Shown: one piece after another, positions 45,246 through 58,586 of the stretch
Position numbering within the stretch: the stretch's first letter is position 1
Layout of the letters: each line of letters opens with the position of its first letter
Assembly: GCA_963854835.1 (NCBI GenBank)
Contig: OY978526.1
Location: 29,191,073 to 29,255,072 of the forward strand
Direction: 5' to 3'
Source of the DNA: Megamerina dolium
Lineage: Eukaryota > Arthropoda > Insecta > Diptera > Megamerinidae
DNA: 64,000 nt
Notes under the pieces: model-generated
Databases searched by the model: none
What the model saw: only the letters and a program-made list of their open reading frames with translations
Told to the model about the DNA's origin: nothing
Program-made: the position numbers and the translations under genes

Positions 45246-47714
45246 TAGAGTTCAAGATTTTAGGCCATACGTGAGTTTTGTTCTTGAAAAGTGGGCTCGA
45301 TTTCTCAACCGTGAAATATAAAACTCCCAACAAATTTGGATTTATTTTTAGAGCTACCCACCGATATTATTTTTGATGTCGATGCTAGATTCGAAGTCAC
45401 AAGTCTAACACAAAGTCCTCAACAACAACCTCAAGGGTAAAATAATTAATAGCAATGTGTTATCCAAAATTATGGAACTCTTTTTTGACACAATATACCT
45501 TCTTCTTGCACTCGTTCATCGCTAAACCCATTCGACTGTTAACTCCACCTAGGATTTTGTTTTTCCAATTTGTACTGCATTATTTATAAACATCATTTTG
45601 AATTCATAGAAATTTCCACTACTGTATCAACATATGTACAGCAGAGTAAAAGTGTTCAAAAACTAATAAAATTAACACATACTAATATTAGGTAAATGCT
45701 TAAACAGAGAAACATATTAATTGCTTTCTATGGCAAAAGGAAGTTTAATTAATTGCTAAAAGCTAAAGGCCCAAATACATAAAAAGTACGCATGCATCAA
45801 ACTCTAAGCATGAACATCATATTTTCAAAAGTAATTTCAAAAACGTGTGTGAAATGTTATAAAATAGAAAAATATATGCAAACAAAAAATTTGAAGTGAA
45901 GAAACTGCCTGGGGTGAGCTAAAACTTTGACATTTGAAAATGTCAATGCTTGATTTGCTCAAAAAAGTCAAAATTCGAAAATTTTTAGGCATTCATCAGC
46001 CAATTGATGCCCGATTATCAACGCATGCTTCTATATGAGACTACATATTATATAATAATATGTCAAACATGCATTGTCATTTCATTTGACAGATAATCGA
46101 CGAGTGCATGCTGTTTATGTGGTTTGACCTTAAATAATTAAAGCAAATTGTTGATAAAATTTAATGAGCTGAATTTTTTTTTTTGTTTTGTAACCAAATT
46201 CTATAACTATACGATTTAATGACAGGAAATCAATATAAAGCGATACCAAATGCTCAGTGGCGCACAATTATAAACATTTACTGTCGGCCCCATCAGCCAA
46301 ACACGTGGGTGACGTCAATTGACAATACATACTTAAGTTAGGTAAATATGTAGAATAAAATAAATAGCATCCGAAATGAATTGACAAAAAAAAAAAAAAA
46401 AAACAAATCACTGCCGGCTAAAAACCAGAAAATTATCACTACAAATGCATCGTTAAAAAGTAACGAGTACAGGAACAACAACAACCATTATAAACGAATA
46501 TTTCTATGCATTGCCACCATCATGATAAAAGCAATTTCAACCAATGGGCGTTACATTGTCAGTACCCGTACTCGTACGTATTAAGCTTGTGACACAATCT
46601 TAAACATTTACATTGGCCGGATATGAGTGATTAGTAGTGAATACAACAATACAACGTTGATGACGCTGATGCCACTTTGCCCCATTCTACCATTTCTTAC
46701 TACGTATGTAAGTATGATTTGTAATATTGTATTAATCAGTAATCTTTAAGCCTTATTCGAGGAGATCTTTTATTTAAAATGTCTCAATTAAGCTGACGTA
46801 GCAGCAGCAGCAGCAACCACTGCTGGGTTGGGTTCACATTTTAAAGGAGTACTTGTAGTTGTCGTTTTGTGCTTATCATAAAATTTTATAATCGAAATCA
46901 AACAATTAAAACGATACATATAAAATCATCTTTCGTTATTGTTGCTTAAGATTTAAGAGAGAGATTTAAGAGCTGAGATGAGTGTGTGGTTATGAAGACG
47001 AAGAAAATTAAGTTATTATTTCTGGATCGTGCTGTATATTGTTGCAATTACAACATTATGGAGAGTTGTACATATACATAATGTACTTATTAAAATTGTC
47101 CAAATTATCTAAATTTCAGTTTAGTCTTTGAATGTTATTTCAAACGCAGCAAAATGGTTGGAATTACCAGTTTTTGGAAATTGGGGTATTTTTAGATAAC
47201 TCTTTGTTTCTAATTGAAATCAATTCCGAAAATCAAAACATTACGTTTGGGATAAATATAGAATTTTTAGCGATTTTGCATGTTTTTTACCCTTCTGTTT
47301 ATTGGATGCGGATATTTCTCAATTTGTGACTATGTATATCCAAAAATTTTTTAATTAAACTTTTTTTCTTTGGTGTCCGAATCATTGTTCTCGTATCTGG
47401 TAGACTTTTCTTTACTTTCTATATTTGTGGTATAAGCATAGCACTTTCGTGCTATTAAAAGGATTCACTTATCTGAAATTTGCGTAATAGAAAAACCAAT
47501 GAAGATCCAGTTTATTTTGATCTGGGTCGAAATCAAGTTCCATATTATTCCTCAACTCAGTCTATATATTTTGACGACTTTGGAAAAGTTTGGAGGTTTT
47601 TCCGACTTCAATGATTTGTTTTGTGCTCGATAGGAAATGTTACAACTTGAAAATCGAAAAAATAATTAAAATGCTATTTATTCAATTTTTTATTTGTGTA
47701 TGTTCTATTTGATC
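45246..47714. other. Non-coding stretch
   Basis: AT-rich DNA with CAG/CAA repeats near 46800-46818. I found no convincing gene, tRNA or element end. Confidence 0.45.
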
Positions 47715-48099
47715 CTTCCATCGGAGGCATCGGAGGCCTTCCTCTCCGTCCTCGTCCAGCGGCTTCCGTTTCAAACATCTTTTTCGCCGGAGCTTCTTCA
47801 TCCATACGCACAACATGGCCTTGCCACCGCAGACGTTAAATAGTGATGCGTTGGACTATGTCAATGTCAGCGTAGCGCTCGTACAGTTCCTGGTTCACCA
47901 TAATACGATATTCGTCTCCGACGTGAACAAAACCGAAGGATTTGAGAAGAATTTTTCTCTCGAACACCGCAAGCGTGGCTGCATCAGTCTGCGACACAAC
48001 CCATGCTTCTGCGCCATAGAACAGCACTGGTATGATGAGCGACCTGCAGAGTGTCACTTTTGTCGGGCGAAATATGGCTCTATTACTATTACATATCAT
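47715..48099 (-). pseudogene. RTE-type reverse transcriptase fragment
   Basis: The frame begins near 48099 with LCRSLIIPVLFYGAEAW, then TLAVFERKILLKSFGF, VHVGDEYRIMVNQELYERYA and DIDIVQRITI, a stop, and then RLRWQGHVVRMDEEAPAKKM and GRGRRGRPPM. The order and spacing match the RTE copy at 10325-11093, but the sequence is clearly different, so it is another subfamily. The YADD box and everything before it are absent. The natural 3' tail is not visible. Confidence 0.82.
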
Positions 48100-48217
48100 T
48101 TCGAAATTTAAAAACTCATATAACTTTTCGTGGCCATTTTAACGTTTTTTTTTTTTTGTGAATACATATTTCTGTTTTTTGTGCTTAATTGGGTCTTTCT
48201 TACTTATAATATAAAAA

Positions 48218-49505
48218 AAATCTCCTTACAGTCGGCTGGGGCCGACCAAACTATACCCTGCATATGTAGATTTATATATAAAAAGTTTACTTGAATATAC
48301 AACTTTTCTTTTATTTCCACTTTTCGAGAAACAATTTTTGCATATACTACTAATTTACACCCGAAATATGGTTGACTTTGACGAAGTAAAAGGATTTTAA
48401 GATAATTCCGAGGCTTAGTATGGGAGCTATATAAAAAGTGTGCGTGGCTTACCACTTTCTAGTAAATCCAATTAATTTTTCAATGTTAATCCACACCTTA
48501 AATTTGGTGTCCTACGTTGAATAGTTTCTAAGTTATGGTGGTTAACATTTTTGTTTAATTTCCTCAACTTTGTATGGGAGCCCCAATAAGAAGTGGGCGT
48601 GGTACGCTGATTTTTCGCCAGATTATTTCCGACTACGATATTAATTTAAGTGTCAATTATGGTTATTGTAGACATAAGATTGCCTAAGTTACAGCTGTTT
48701 CAATTTAAAATTTGTACGGGGGCTACGATAAACACTGGGCGTGGTGCGCCCATTTTCTGTGAGCCTAGTTGCTCGTACAATACTAATCCATACCCTAAGT
48801 CTCGTTGTCCTAGGCTAAATGGTTTGTAAGCTATGGAGCTTAAAATTTTAGTTTAATTCACTCGACTTTGTATGGGAGACCCATGAAGGAGTGGGCGTGG
48901 CACATTGATTTTCTGCCATATTATTTCTGACTACCGTGTTAATCTAAGTGTCAATTATGGTTATTCTAGACAGAAGATTGTAGAAGTTACAGCAGTTTCA
49001 ATTTAAAAGAAGTACAGACACTTTGTATGGGAGCTACGATAGAAAGTAGGCGTGGCTCATCCACTTTTGGTGAGGTTATATAGTAGTATAATATAACTCT
49101 ATGTGCAAAATATTGTTGTCCCAAGTGGTATATTGTGTGAGTTATAGCAAGTTAAAGTTTTTGAAAATTTCGAGGTTAGTCGCTTTGAATGCTTGGTGTG
49201 GGCGTGGTTATTGACCGATCATGCCCAATATCAATCCCCTCCGTACCCTTGGATCATAGATTACTTATGCCAAATTTCATCGAAATAGCTCAATATTTAC
49301 TCAAGTTATCGTGCGAACCAGCCAGGTGACAGACAGACGGACGGACGGACGGACGGACGGACGGACGGACATCGTTAAATCGAAAATTTAATCGACGCTG
49401 ATCACAAATATATATCCATGTCTATATCTCCGGAGATTCCTTCAAGTGGACACAAACATCTGACCGAAATGAATATACCATGCATATTGCATTATGCAGG
49501 GTATA
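48218..49505 (+). mobile_element. mini-me/DINE-1-like (GTCY)n repeat, copy C
   Basis: This copy is in the same orientation as A and nearly identical over most of its length. It starts at AAATCTCCTTACAGTCGGCT with the hairpin (48231-48236 with 48241-48246) and ends GCAGGGTATA. It holds five GTATGGGAG...GGGCGTGG units (48419, 48572, about 48715, 48870, 49026) and one (GGAC)n tract at about 49337-49370. It lacks both the 95-bp duplication of A and the 298-bp duplication of B, so it looks closest to the ancestral arrangement. Confidence 0.82.
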
Positions 49506-49845
49506 ATAATTATAGATTGGGTTAGGTTGGGTTATTTTGACTGACCCTGAAAATGGGTCACACAGATAGACCCTAGTGATACGAGAATGATTAGACTCAA
49601 TTAGAAGTTGTAGAGAGCTTAGAAATGTTCTTATTTCGTCGCAAAACTCTAGTAATGCTCCCGAGCAGAGTGTTAGGTAGGATGTTAGGTAGATGGTTAC
49701 AGAATAAATGTTCCAGGGTTGCTTTTACATCTGATTTCTTGCTTCTCCTGCATCCGTAGGTTTCAATTAGACACATTTTGCGACCGTGGAATGCATCGCC
49801 TTTCATTCTGTGGAACAGAATCAGTTTAGAGTCACTACACAACTA
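49506..49845 (-). mobile_element. 3' end of an RNase H-type non-LTR retrotransposon
   Basis: The minus-strand frame at 49842-49597 includes KMCLIETYGCRRSKKSDVKA and TLEHLFCNHLPNIL, resembling the Cys/His 'CRRC...ETxEHLLCxCP' motif at the C-terminus of I/R1/LOA-type elements, with one Cys changed to Ser (CRRS). A terminal stop follows, then a 3' untranslated stretch containing CCCAACCTAACCC near 49518-49533, a tail type common in fly elements. It lies directly against copy C. Confidence 0.6.
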
Positions 49846-50965
49846 CTCATGCTTTTAGTCATACTTTAGTTTAGAATGTTATAAGCTGTGTACATTGTGG
49901 CAAGTTATTTACTAAATTATCTATAATATTAAATCATGTCACAATTATACACATTCATTATCAGTCCTATTTCGCAGCCTCCGCTAACTGTAAATTAAAT
50001 ATTGATTTCATAATTTATCCTATAATAACCCAGAAAAAATGTAACCTTGCTGATTTGAAAAAGCAAAGAAATCATGTAAAAAAAAATTTATTAATAGACC
50101 CTTTATTTGTTACACAATTTTTTCATATAATTTAAAAACAAAGAAAACAATAAAAAAATAATTGTTCAACCAAAAATATTGCAAAATATTAAAACACGCT
50201 ATTGCAACCAAATATGCAAATATTTGGTATATAATATTAACAACAACAACAACAACAACATCAATAGCAGTAATGAACTCAGCACTTTAGTTATGAACTT
50301 AAGTGCATAGTGCTGAGCGGCAACAGTATGAGCTGCAATATGGTATAGTTAATAACCAAAGAGGATTCGTTGCTTGCCTAGAAATGTAATATTTATTTAA
50401 TTTATATAATTTTTATATATTTCTTCTATATTTTATTTATATATTTGCAATTTCCATTTAAAAATAATGCCGAAAATCTTAATAACCCCCTCTTAGGTAT
50501 TTGAGGTTTCGCCTCTGATATGAAATAATTATTTTATTTCTAATTATAAAATCGTTAGAGCAAATCCAAACTAACAAGGAGAAAAAACAACAAACACAAA
50601 AATCAGCTACAACAACGAAAACCAACAGCATTGTTTGTGAACAATAAAACGCTTAAATTGGGAGAAAATGCAAATAAAGCCACGTTAATAAAAGTGGCAA
50701 TTTACGAAATTGATGTTAACTATGTGGCAAACTCAAAAGAAAAAAAAAAAATGTTAAAATAGTAATAACAACATCAACAACCAAAAAAAAAAAAAAACGA
50801 ATTTAACTAAATTTGAACAACAATACCAACACCAACAGCAGCAACAACTGCGGCAGCAATTGTCGAGTTAATGTTAAATAAACTGTGAAATTACAACGAG
50901 TTGGCCAGCACCAAACATATAATAGCTTATAATAATAGTAACAATACTAATAAATTCCAACTTGC

Positions 50966-50997
<32 letters not shown>

Positions 50998-51803
50998 AGC
51001 AACAACATCAATGAAATTGCTAGCAAATTAGTAGAGAAACAACAAAAAGAAATGCAAAAATCGTGCGAAACACATTTATCCACAATGGCAGCCATCAGTG
51101 GCTCAAAAACAAACAAAAAAAAAAACACAATAATAATATTAAACATATATACATGTTTATATAAGTATGTATTTATGTATGCTTGTATGTATGGTATGTA
51201 CATTTATACAACCAACAGCAAGAGGCAACAGTTGCAATTGCAATTCACAATGGAATGCAAATCAGTTTTTATGTAATTGCATGTACTAACAACAACAACA
51301 ACAACAACAACAACAATAATAACAACAAATACACTACAACAGAATACTAAACGCCATTAAAGCAATTTTAGTGTATTCGTATTTGTATATATGGAAATTA
51401 GTTGCATGTTGCAATGGTTCACCTTTTTTTATTAAGTTTAAGCAAAATGAAATTATACGCATACATACAAAAATACTTGAGTAGGAACACCCAGTAGAAA
51501 TTGTACGGAAATGATCGTAGTTACTAAAACAATTAGATTAATCAATTTGATTTGATTAATTAAAATTTGATTTAATAGAATTATAAATTATTAATATAAT
51601 CATGATTGTGAATAATCAGATTTGAAATTATTCGATTAATCAGAATTCATAAAAAATCAAATAACAACGTCATTCAGTGGAAAAAATTATTGCACTTGGC
51701 CTGGTAGTCCCATTTTGTGGTAGAATTTTGACTTCCGAAACTTACATTCACTTTTGATATATGACTGCCTCACATTCGTTTGCAAGGGATATTTAGTGAC
51801 ATA
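49846..51803. other. Non-coding, CAA-rich stretch
   Basis: The plus strand is A-rich with many CAA tracts (50240-50261, 50965-50997, 51288-51316). A 104-codon frame starting in the second tract would encode poly-Q followed by NNINEIASKLVEKQQKEMQK; I regard it as translation of a microsatellite. At 51525-51660 there is a patch of GATTAATCAA-like motifs like that at 4378. Confidence 0.45.
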
Positions 51804-52483
51804 TAGGTCCTTAACTTAATTTCCGCCCAAAAAGGCATGGAAAAAATCAGTCTGGGATTGTCGTTTTAGATCCACTTTTCATCGCCAATCACAATACGCA
51901 AACAAGGAAACCGCAATATTGAAATGATTGTGAATAGCACTTTCAGACAAATCATGTGGTACCCATTTTCCTTCATTTTGGACCTTTCCCATGGCGTGTA
52001 AACGTTTGAAAACAGCTGCTTCAGTAACTCTTAGCTCGTTTGCAAGTTATTCTAAAGCTCGAGCTGAGTTTTCATGCAATAATTCTTGCAATTCATCGTC
52101 TTCGAATTTTTTCGGCTGTCCTGAGCGTGGTTTGTCATTGACATTAAAATCATTACTTCGGAATCGTCTATAACACTATTTACATGTTGTATGTGATGGG
52201 GCTTGATCACCATAACATTGTTCAAGTAATCGATGAACTTCTGATAGACTTTTTTCAAATCAAAGTAATGCAAAAGCACTTGTCGAAAAAACATTTTATC
52301 GCGTTCCATTTTTCACAAAGCAAAAAAAAAAAATTGTTGTTTACACAAATAATTGTTTATGGTGACTGAATATGATCGAGAAATGTCAAAATTAAAAAAA
52401 AAAGTACTAGATGCGTGACTAATGACTACTAAAACTTTTTACATCTCCCACTAACGTTCGCAGGCGGAAATTAAGTAAAGGCT
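51804..52483 (-). mobile_element. mariner element, C-terminal half deleted
   Basis: The ends share an imperfect inverted repeat: AGGTCCTTAACTTAATTTCC (then GCC) at 51804 and GGCGGAAATTAAGTAAAGGC at about 52463-52483. At about 680 bp it holds only the N-terminal half of the transposase, so the deletion removed the catalytic domain. A 5'-truncated SINE begins about 30 bp beyond the right end. Confidence 0.75.
51845..52309 (-). pseudogene. mariner transposase, DNA-binding half only
   Basis: The start MERDKMFFRQVLLHYFDLKK is intact at 52309. After a frame change near residue 20 the sequence reads VHRLLEQCYGDQAPSHTTCK, a stop, RRFRSNDFNVNDKPRSGQPK, FEDDELQELLHENSARALE, a stop, then LANELRVTEAAVFKRLHAMG and VQNEGKWVPHDLSE. 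That is the paired helix-turn-helix region and the KWVPH linker. The DDE/D catalytic domain is missing altogether. Motifs place it in yet another mariner lineage compared with 17208 and 31024. Confidence 0.85.
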
Positions 52484-52514
52484 GAATCATAAATTTAATA
52501 TTGAAAATGTTTTT

Positions 52515-52765
52515 TTTTCGGACGGTGCCCACCTGTCGGCAAGCAATTCGCAATTCTTACGGCAGTAACAATCTTCTAAAAGAACTCTGTGACAAAAACG
52601 CTCAGAAAAATCGATGTCATGAGGGTTCTGCCATTCGGAAGCGGCTGAAATAAGTAGGTCCCTTCTAATGCTGTCCAAAATTTAACACGCATAACAGTAC
52701 TGGAAGAGAAGCTCGGCCAAAGAGTTTTTTGGGGCTTATAAGTGCAACATATTTATTTTATTTTT
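52515..52765 (+). repeat. tRNA-derived SINE, 5'-truncated
   Basis: It starts in the body (ACGGTGCCCACCTGTCGGCA) and keeps AAAAGAACTCTGTGACAAA, ATGTCATGAGGGTTCTGCC, GGTCCCTTCTAATGCTGTCC, AACACGCATAACAGTACTGG and a T-rich tail. The tRNA-like head with the internal promoter is absent. It matches the other copies well enough to be a fairly young member. Confidence 0.8.
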
Positions 52766-52839
52766 TTTGAACATTAATTGGTGTATTAAATGTCGTTGCC
52801 ACAAACGGAAGACTAATTCGGTTATAGAGGTTTCAAATT

Positions 52840-53180
52840 CTTAGAAACTACTTGACTTTATGTGGAAGCTACATGAAATAGTGAGGATACATGGCCCATT
52901 TCTTGTGAAATAAATTAAAAAATCGATGTGCCTTATACGGTTATCTTAGAAGGGTGATTAAGTCAATTATAGTGGTTTCAAATGATTGAAAATTACTGCA
53001 CTTTGTTCGATTATTTCTTGTAAAATTATTTTGCCTTACAATATCAATCTATTGTATATAAAATATACGGCTGCTCTAAATGACAGGCCGACAAATGTAA
53101 GAAATAGCAGTTTAATGTTTAAACGAATTCCATGCCTTTGTATGGGAACTACAGTTAATAATATTAGATAGAGTAGTAAT
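52840..53180 (+). repeat. Possible decayed (GTCY)n mini-me-like fragment
   Basis: The layout repeats that of copies A and C: (A/T)AGAGGTTTCAAATT, CTTTATGTGGAAGCTACAT..., CATGGCCCATTTCTTGTGAA, a TTATCTTAGA phrase, GTGGTTTCAAAT, and later CTTTGTATGGGAACTAC. Spacing is close to the 150-bp unit. Divergence is high and neither end nor the GTCY tract is present, so this is tentative. Confidence 0.4.
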
Positions 53181-56100
53181 TAAATTATGATGGATTAAAT
53201 TTAAACAAATTGATCCGAGCGTTGATAGTCGAAATATCCGGAAAAATAAAGGAATTTGTTTAATAAGATATTGTAATATTTCCCGATTCGAACTCGGTAG
53301 AGTAGACTAAGGTGAGCTAATTATAGCAGGCCATTCTGTTAAAAATAAATAATTTCTCTACGATTTCTATGTACTGAAATTCAGGCCTTTCACAATTTCC
53401 CATTGGGTCCCAATTGCACACATACATATAACAACAAAACGCACTTAACTGCAATCTTAAAGATACACATTAGTGTAGTTATGTTAGATGCGTGTATACA
53501 TCTCTATTTACATACATATGTACTTGCGATGGTTCATGCATTTATGCAACTAAAGCATCTGATAGTTGGTTAAAAGTTACAATTGTAGTAGATAAATGCA
53601 TTGATACGAATACGGATATACGATGTTGCTATTGCTGACATTATGCTGCTGCTTAAATAAAACATTTCAACTTGATTATTTGTTTAAATTATGGCTAATA
53701 ACATGACTTGGCATCATCATCATCAGTATCTAAGAACAAATTGCTTCTTATTGTTGTTATATAAAGGTATGCGCGTAGTAGCAAACATTATTTGATATAA
53801 TAGTATTTACATATACTATGTACTATGAACTTATATGTATGCAATTTGTGGAGAATAGAATAATGCAATTATTCTATTATACTAACATACTTAAATTCAT
53901 ACGTACATCTGTCTATCTAACTGTCTAACTGACTGTTGTTTGTCTATCTTCTTTCTAACCAGATATAATGGGTAAATAACATACTTGTAGGCTAGAAGTT
54001 TTATGCTTTTGTAACTGTGACATCATTTGTTGATTTTGAATCATAAAAATTTTGCACTGAGCAATATTAATGTTGATTTTCATTACCTCTTCATGTACTA
54101 TACCTTATGTGTATTCCTACATATATGTATGTGGACTTTCTCTTCAGTAATAATGTTGTTGGACTATTGTTGGACTTAATTAGAATATCATCAGTGAATA
54201 ATTTTGCTCATTTTCATACGTAAAATATTCTAGTTGCCATGTAACTGCTTCTCATGTGTGTCATAATATTCCATACGTGAGAACTGGAACGATGGATATC
54301 TACATAATATGTAATAATGCCATAGTGCAAATGCACTCAACCTCACCGAATTCACAGATATGAATTTGGAATCCAAATTAATTTTATTTAATACACATAT
54401 ATCTATGTAGTAAATTTATGAACATTTTTAAATATATAAATGTTTTTCCCTCATAACCTACTCAACCAATCAAGCATTTCTGCATTCCATGTATTCATAT
54501 GTTCATTCAACATTTCGATTGTATTTTTTTATAAGAAAAACCTACAAACATGTGATTTCATTGTTATTATAATAATAATTGACTCCTGATATTCATGTTG
54601 TTATTGTTGTTTTCGTTGTTGTTATTGTTGTTTGTTGCACATTGATCGACATACTCAGTTCAGCTTATTCAATCGTTTCAATTTCACAAATTGATTGATA
54701 TTGAAATTGATACGCGAAAGTAAAAACGAAAAAGAAAAAATCCAATCCATCAGAAATGATTAACAACAAAAAAGGAGGGAAAAAAAGGAAAAGAAACGTC
54801 AAGATTTACAACAACAACAACAACAACAATAACATGATTCATTCCTTATGAATATGCATGTACGAATGAATATGCGCCACAATCAACTCACACTTTCATG
54901 GTCGATGCGGTCAATAGATGGACATCAATTTAATAAAGATCGTCAGCAGGTAGGTATTATACACCTATAGTAGATATGTATATGCTCAAAAAGGAATCTC
55001 ATCTTTATATCGATTATATATGAAATGCATTTGAAACTCCTTCTGACTGGCGCTAATCTTATAATTATTTGATTAACAATTTTTAAGATTATCTGCATTT
55101 CATTCTCCTCACTCACTTTATACACTTATGTGGATATGGTTTGAACATTTGCCTCACGTGTTTTTGTCAATTAGTTGAGCTGTCAAATATTGATGATCAC
55201 GATGTATTGGTGGATAATTATATTGATCATGATGATGATTACGATTATGATTATAATGATGTGGATGATTATCATGATAATAAATTTGATTTCTTGATGA
55301 GGGTAATTCTCAAATCCTTTTGTTTTTTTCAGAAATTGTTCAATGATTTTGCTATTGTTGTTGTTGCGTGATTTATCATAGTTTTTTTCCCTTGCGTATA
55401 TCTCCTTGAGCAAAAATTGTATTAACTCAAAATGAAATATTATATAATAATAGTTTTGAACTGCATACAACTATACTTATACACACGATTTCTATTCATA
55501 ATATTGAAGATGATGAATTTGTCTTAGTTTGAAGTACGTAGGTACACTCATTTACATAATAATAAAATCAGAAGATGGACTAATTTATTTATTATTATTT
55601 AGATGAATACTTTTTGCTTTTAAATACATAGTCTGACATTGAAATAATCACAATTTTTAGTAATTTTTGAAACATTATTTTTATTCAAAATATATTTTAT
55701 TGGATTCGGAAACAGAAAATAATCAGGCCACTACAAATGATGGTAGACGAGAGAAATCTGTTTTTTTTTTCAAAAATATTTGATATTTACTCTTTGCTCC
55801 ATTGTATTTTTAAGCATGAGCACCAGAACTATTCTCAATAAAGTGTGCATAAAATTGTTATCCATCATCTGTCATCTGTCATCCGATTTACATGAACTTT
55901 TCCAGTGCATTTAAAAAAGGAAGTGCTGTCAATACGATAGCATTCAGTATATAACGCTCCGTGTTTTATATTTCAAATAATTGTAAAATTCCGTTATTCA
56001 ATTTTCAAAATGTGTATAAAATCTGTCAAATAAGGATATGAAGTGAAGACGAAGATTCAAATTAAACAAATTTCAAAAAAAAAAGGGATTTAACTCTCAA

Positions 56101-58586
56101 TATGATCAAAGTTTCTCCTCTACGTCTTTGTGCTAATTTTGTGTCCTCACTTACTTAATGCAACTCAAAAATTTCATCCGTTTATGAACGAATTAAATAT
56201 TAATACTACAATAATACTTCCAACATGTCCCATAAAATTAAGGTTACGTCACCGAACTAGAGCTAACCTAGGCCAAAGTAGATTTCTACTGATACCATCC
56301 TTACAGTATGATATGGATCTTCTAAGTAATAGGTACCGTTTGTGTTTTCACCATTTTAACCTACAGACTCTATATATAATTATATTGTTTATGGTACTTT
56401 TACTTAGGATCTAAAGGTATTAGGAATGTTTAACTGGAACCAACAAGTGCTCGATTCATATTAGGGTACTAGGGGTACTAGGAATTTTTAGCTGGAACCA
56501 ACAAGTGCTCGATTCATACATTGATACATATTTAGGTGTGATTTACAAAATAGGAAGGACAAATGAACGAATTCACAATTGATAAGAACAAATGATAATT
56601 GAGTGTCTTAACAAGTTTTCGAACATTTCCTAAGATCAAATAATTAGCATATTTCCGAAAATGCAACAATATTTATTCGGAATTCTGAGGAAAGAGTTTC
56701 AATCGAAATTTTCCATATCACACTTATAAAAATGGAATATAGTGTAGATGAATTAAATGAAATATGACTAAGGGTTTAAATATTTTTGACATTTGCTACA
56801 TTTTGCTTCAACTAAATATTATACAACAACAACTAAAACAACAACAACATTAAGAAAATGTTTTTTATTTTATGGAATTCCCTAATAATTTCAAGTTAAG
56901 TCATTATATTGCAAAGTCACATACCATACCATACCATATACCATACATTTTGTTTTTTTGTGAAATTTTGTTGACAATAAATCAGATAAATTGTGTTAAT
57001 TTCAACTATTTTGCCGGTACTCATAGATTGTTATTTATTGTACATTATGATATAGTGAGTGAATGTGTGTGTGTGGCCTAATTTAATGTTGGTGGCATTT
57101 TAACTGTGGTCAATAGCGATGATGAAGACGGCGACGACGACAACGACGACGACAACGATGCCAATGATGACGATGACTGTTGACAGTTGCTTGTCTTAAT
57201 TGCTCGACACATGTCAATATGACGGTTTATTTGATATGATTTTGCTATCGACGATCTCCATCGTTATCTTATGCTTGCTCCTTATTATTGTTATTATTTT
57301 TTGTGTCAACTATGCTAAAATGAATATATTTTTTTTTTTATGATAATGGCGCATGTATTGTGTATAATTTTCAGTTTTAAGTGTTGACTTTGTCTGTAAT
57401 AAAAGACTTTCTACTACATATAATATTTATTCTTTGGCAATTTCACCATTTGTCATTGTATGTAATTGAGTGACGCCATACAATTTTCTCATAAATATGT
57501 GCGTGTGGTCTTTGGAAAGTAGTTTGGTCATCCATCTGCTCTTATGGATGATGATGATGATGATGATGATGGGTGTGAACTTTACATATAGTGTATGTTT
57601 ATATACATTTTAAAGATATTTTACTATACTCATATGTATGTATATCTCAATTAACCACATACCATATGAGTTGTTGACATTTTCAATTGCTCTGCTTTCT
57701 CTTTGTCACATGTACTTAAAGGGGTCCAACTAATTGCGCAATCTTGTAAATCAGATGGATGGGCATGCCATGGTTGATGATGAGGAAGATCACGTTGACT
57801 CATCACCATCAACAGCAAAAGTAGTTGTAAGAGTTAGTTATACTCATAGGTATGCATCTACATACATAATAACGGCAATGACAAAAACACCATTAGCTGG
57901 CGGCGATGACACATGGTCCAAAAATATAAAAATGTGTTTAATTGTAATTCGATGCCATTAAAATGTTGCTTGTGGTTATTTTTAATATAGTTTTTGTTTT
58001 TAATATGTCCTACAAATGTGAGTACATACTTTTTATATGGTGGTTATTTATGTTAACGACAATTTATTGAAAGTAAAGTAATGTTAACACTTTTAAGGCG
58101 TGTTGAACGGGTGGATTTGTGTGAATCGTATAACAAGCAACAGTAAACAAAGATCATTGTTATTAGTGAGACCACACACAAATAAATTTATAGTGGAAAT
58201 TAGGCAATAGAGGGGACACGATCAATTTAATTTTTTTTATTCAAAAGTTGCTAAAATATTTTACTTTTTTTTACTAAGCTCATATATTCAATATTCCCAA
58301 ATCGATTGACAAATAGAAGAATGTAGTTGAAATTGAATTCAAATTAAAATTTTAATGTAAAATGTTTTTTAAGACAAAAAATCTCGATAAATTCAATTGT
58401 TTACAAAAAATTTTCTGACATGTGAAATGATGAAAAGTTGTCGGAAAAGTCATGACGTATTTTTAGAGTGTTTGCCAAGTTCAACTTTAGAAAGTAGAGA
58501 ACAAAATTCCATCAATGATATATTGGTCATATTTATGCATGTCCTCTATTTTTCGGAAAGCTCGATGATGTCGGGCTCGTTATCCT
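53181..58586. other. Non-coding stretch of 5.4 kb
   Basis: CAA at 54811-54830, GAC/GAT at 57118-57175, GAT at 57547-57572 and low-complexity frames. At 56430-56520 a phrase of about 45 bp (GGAACCAACAAGTGCTCGAT and flanks) is duplicated in tandem. No gene or element end was found. Confidence 0.45.

Noticed and set aside
50962..51276. Plus-strand ORF beginning with poly-glutamine
   Set aside because: It starts inside a CAA microsatellite, and an open frame of similar length runs on the other strand through the same repeat. No domain or splice context supports it.
53281..53300. GTTCGAATC (perfect tRNA B box) on the minus strand
   Set aside because: No A box or clover-leaf could be placed at the right distance, so it is not called as a tRNA or SINE.
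55183..55470. 95-codon minus-strand ORF
   Set aside because: Isoleucine/methionine run from an ATC/GAT repeat; complementary open frame on the other strand.
57118..57175. GAC/GAT tract resembling an acidic protein segment
   Set aside because: Simple repeat without an extended open frame.
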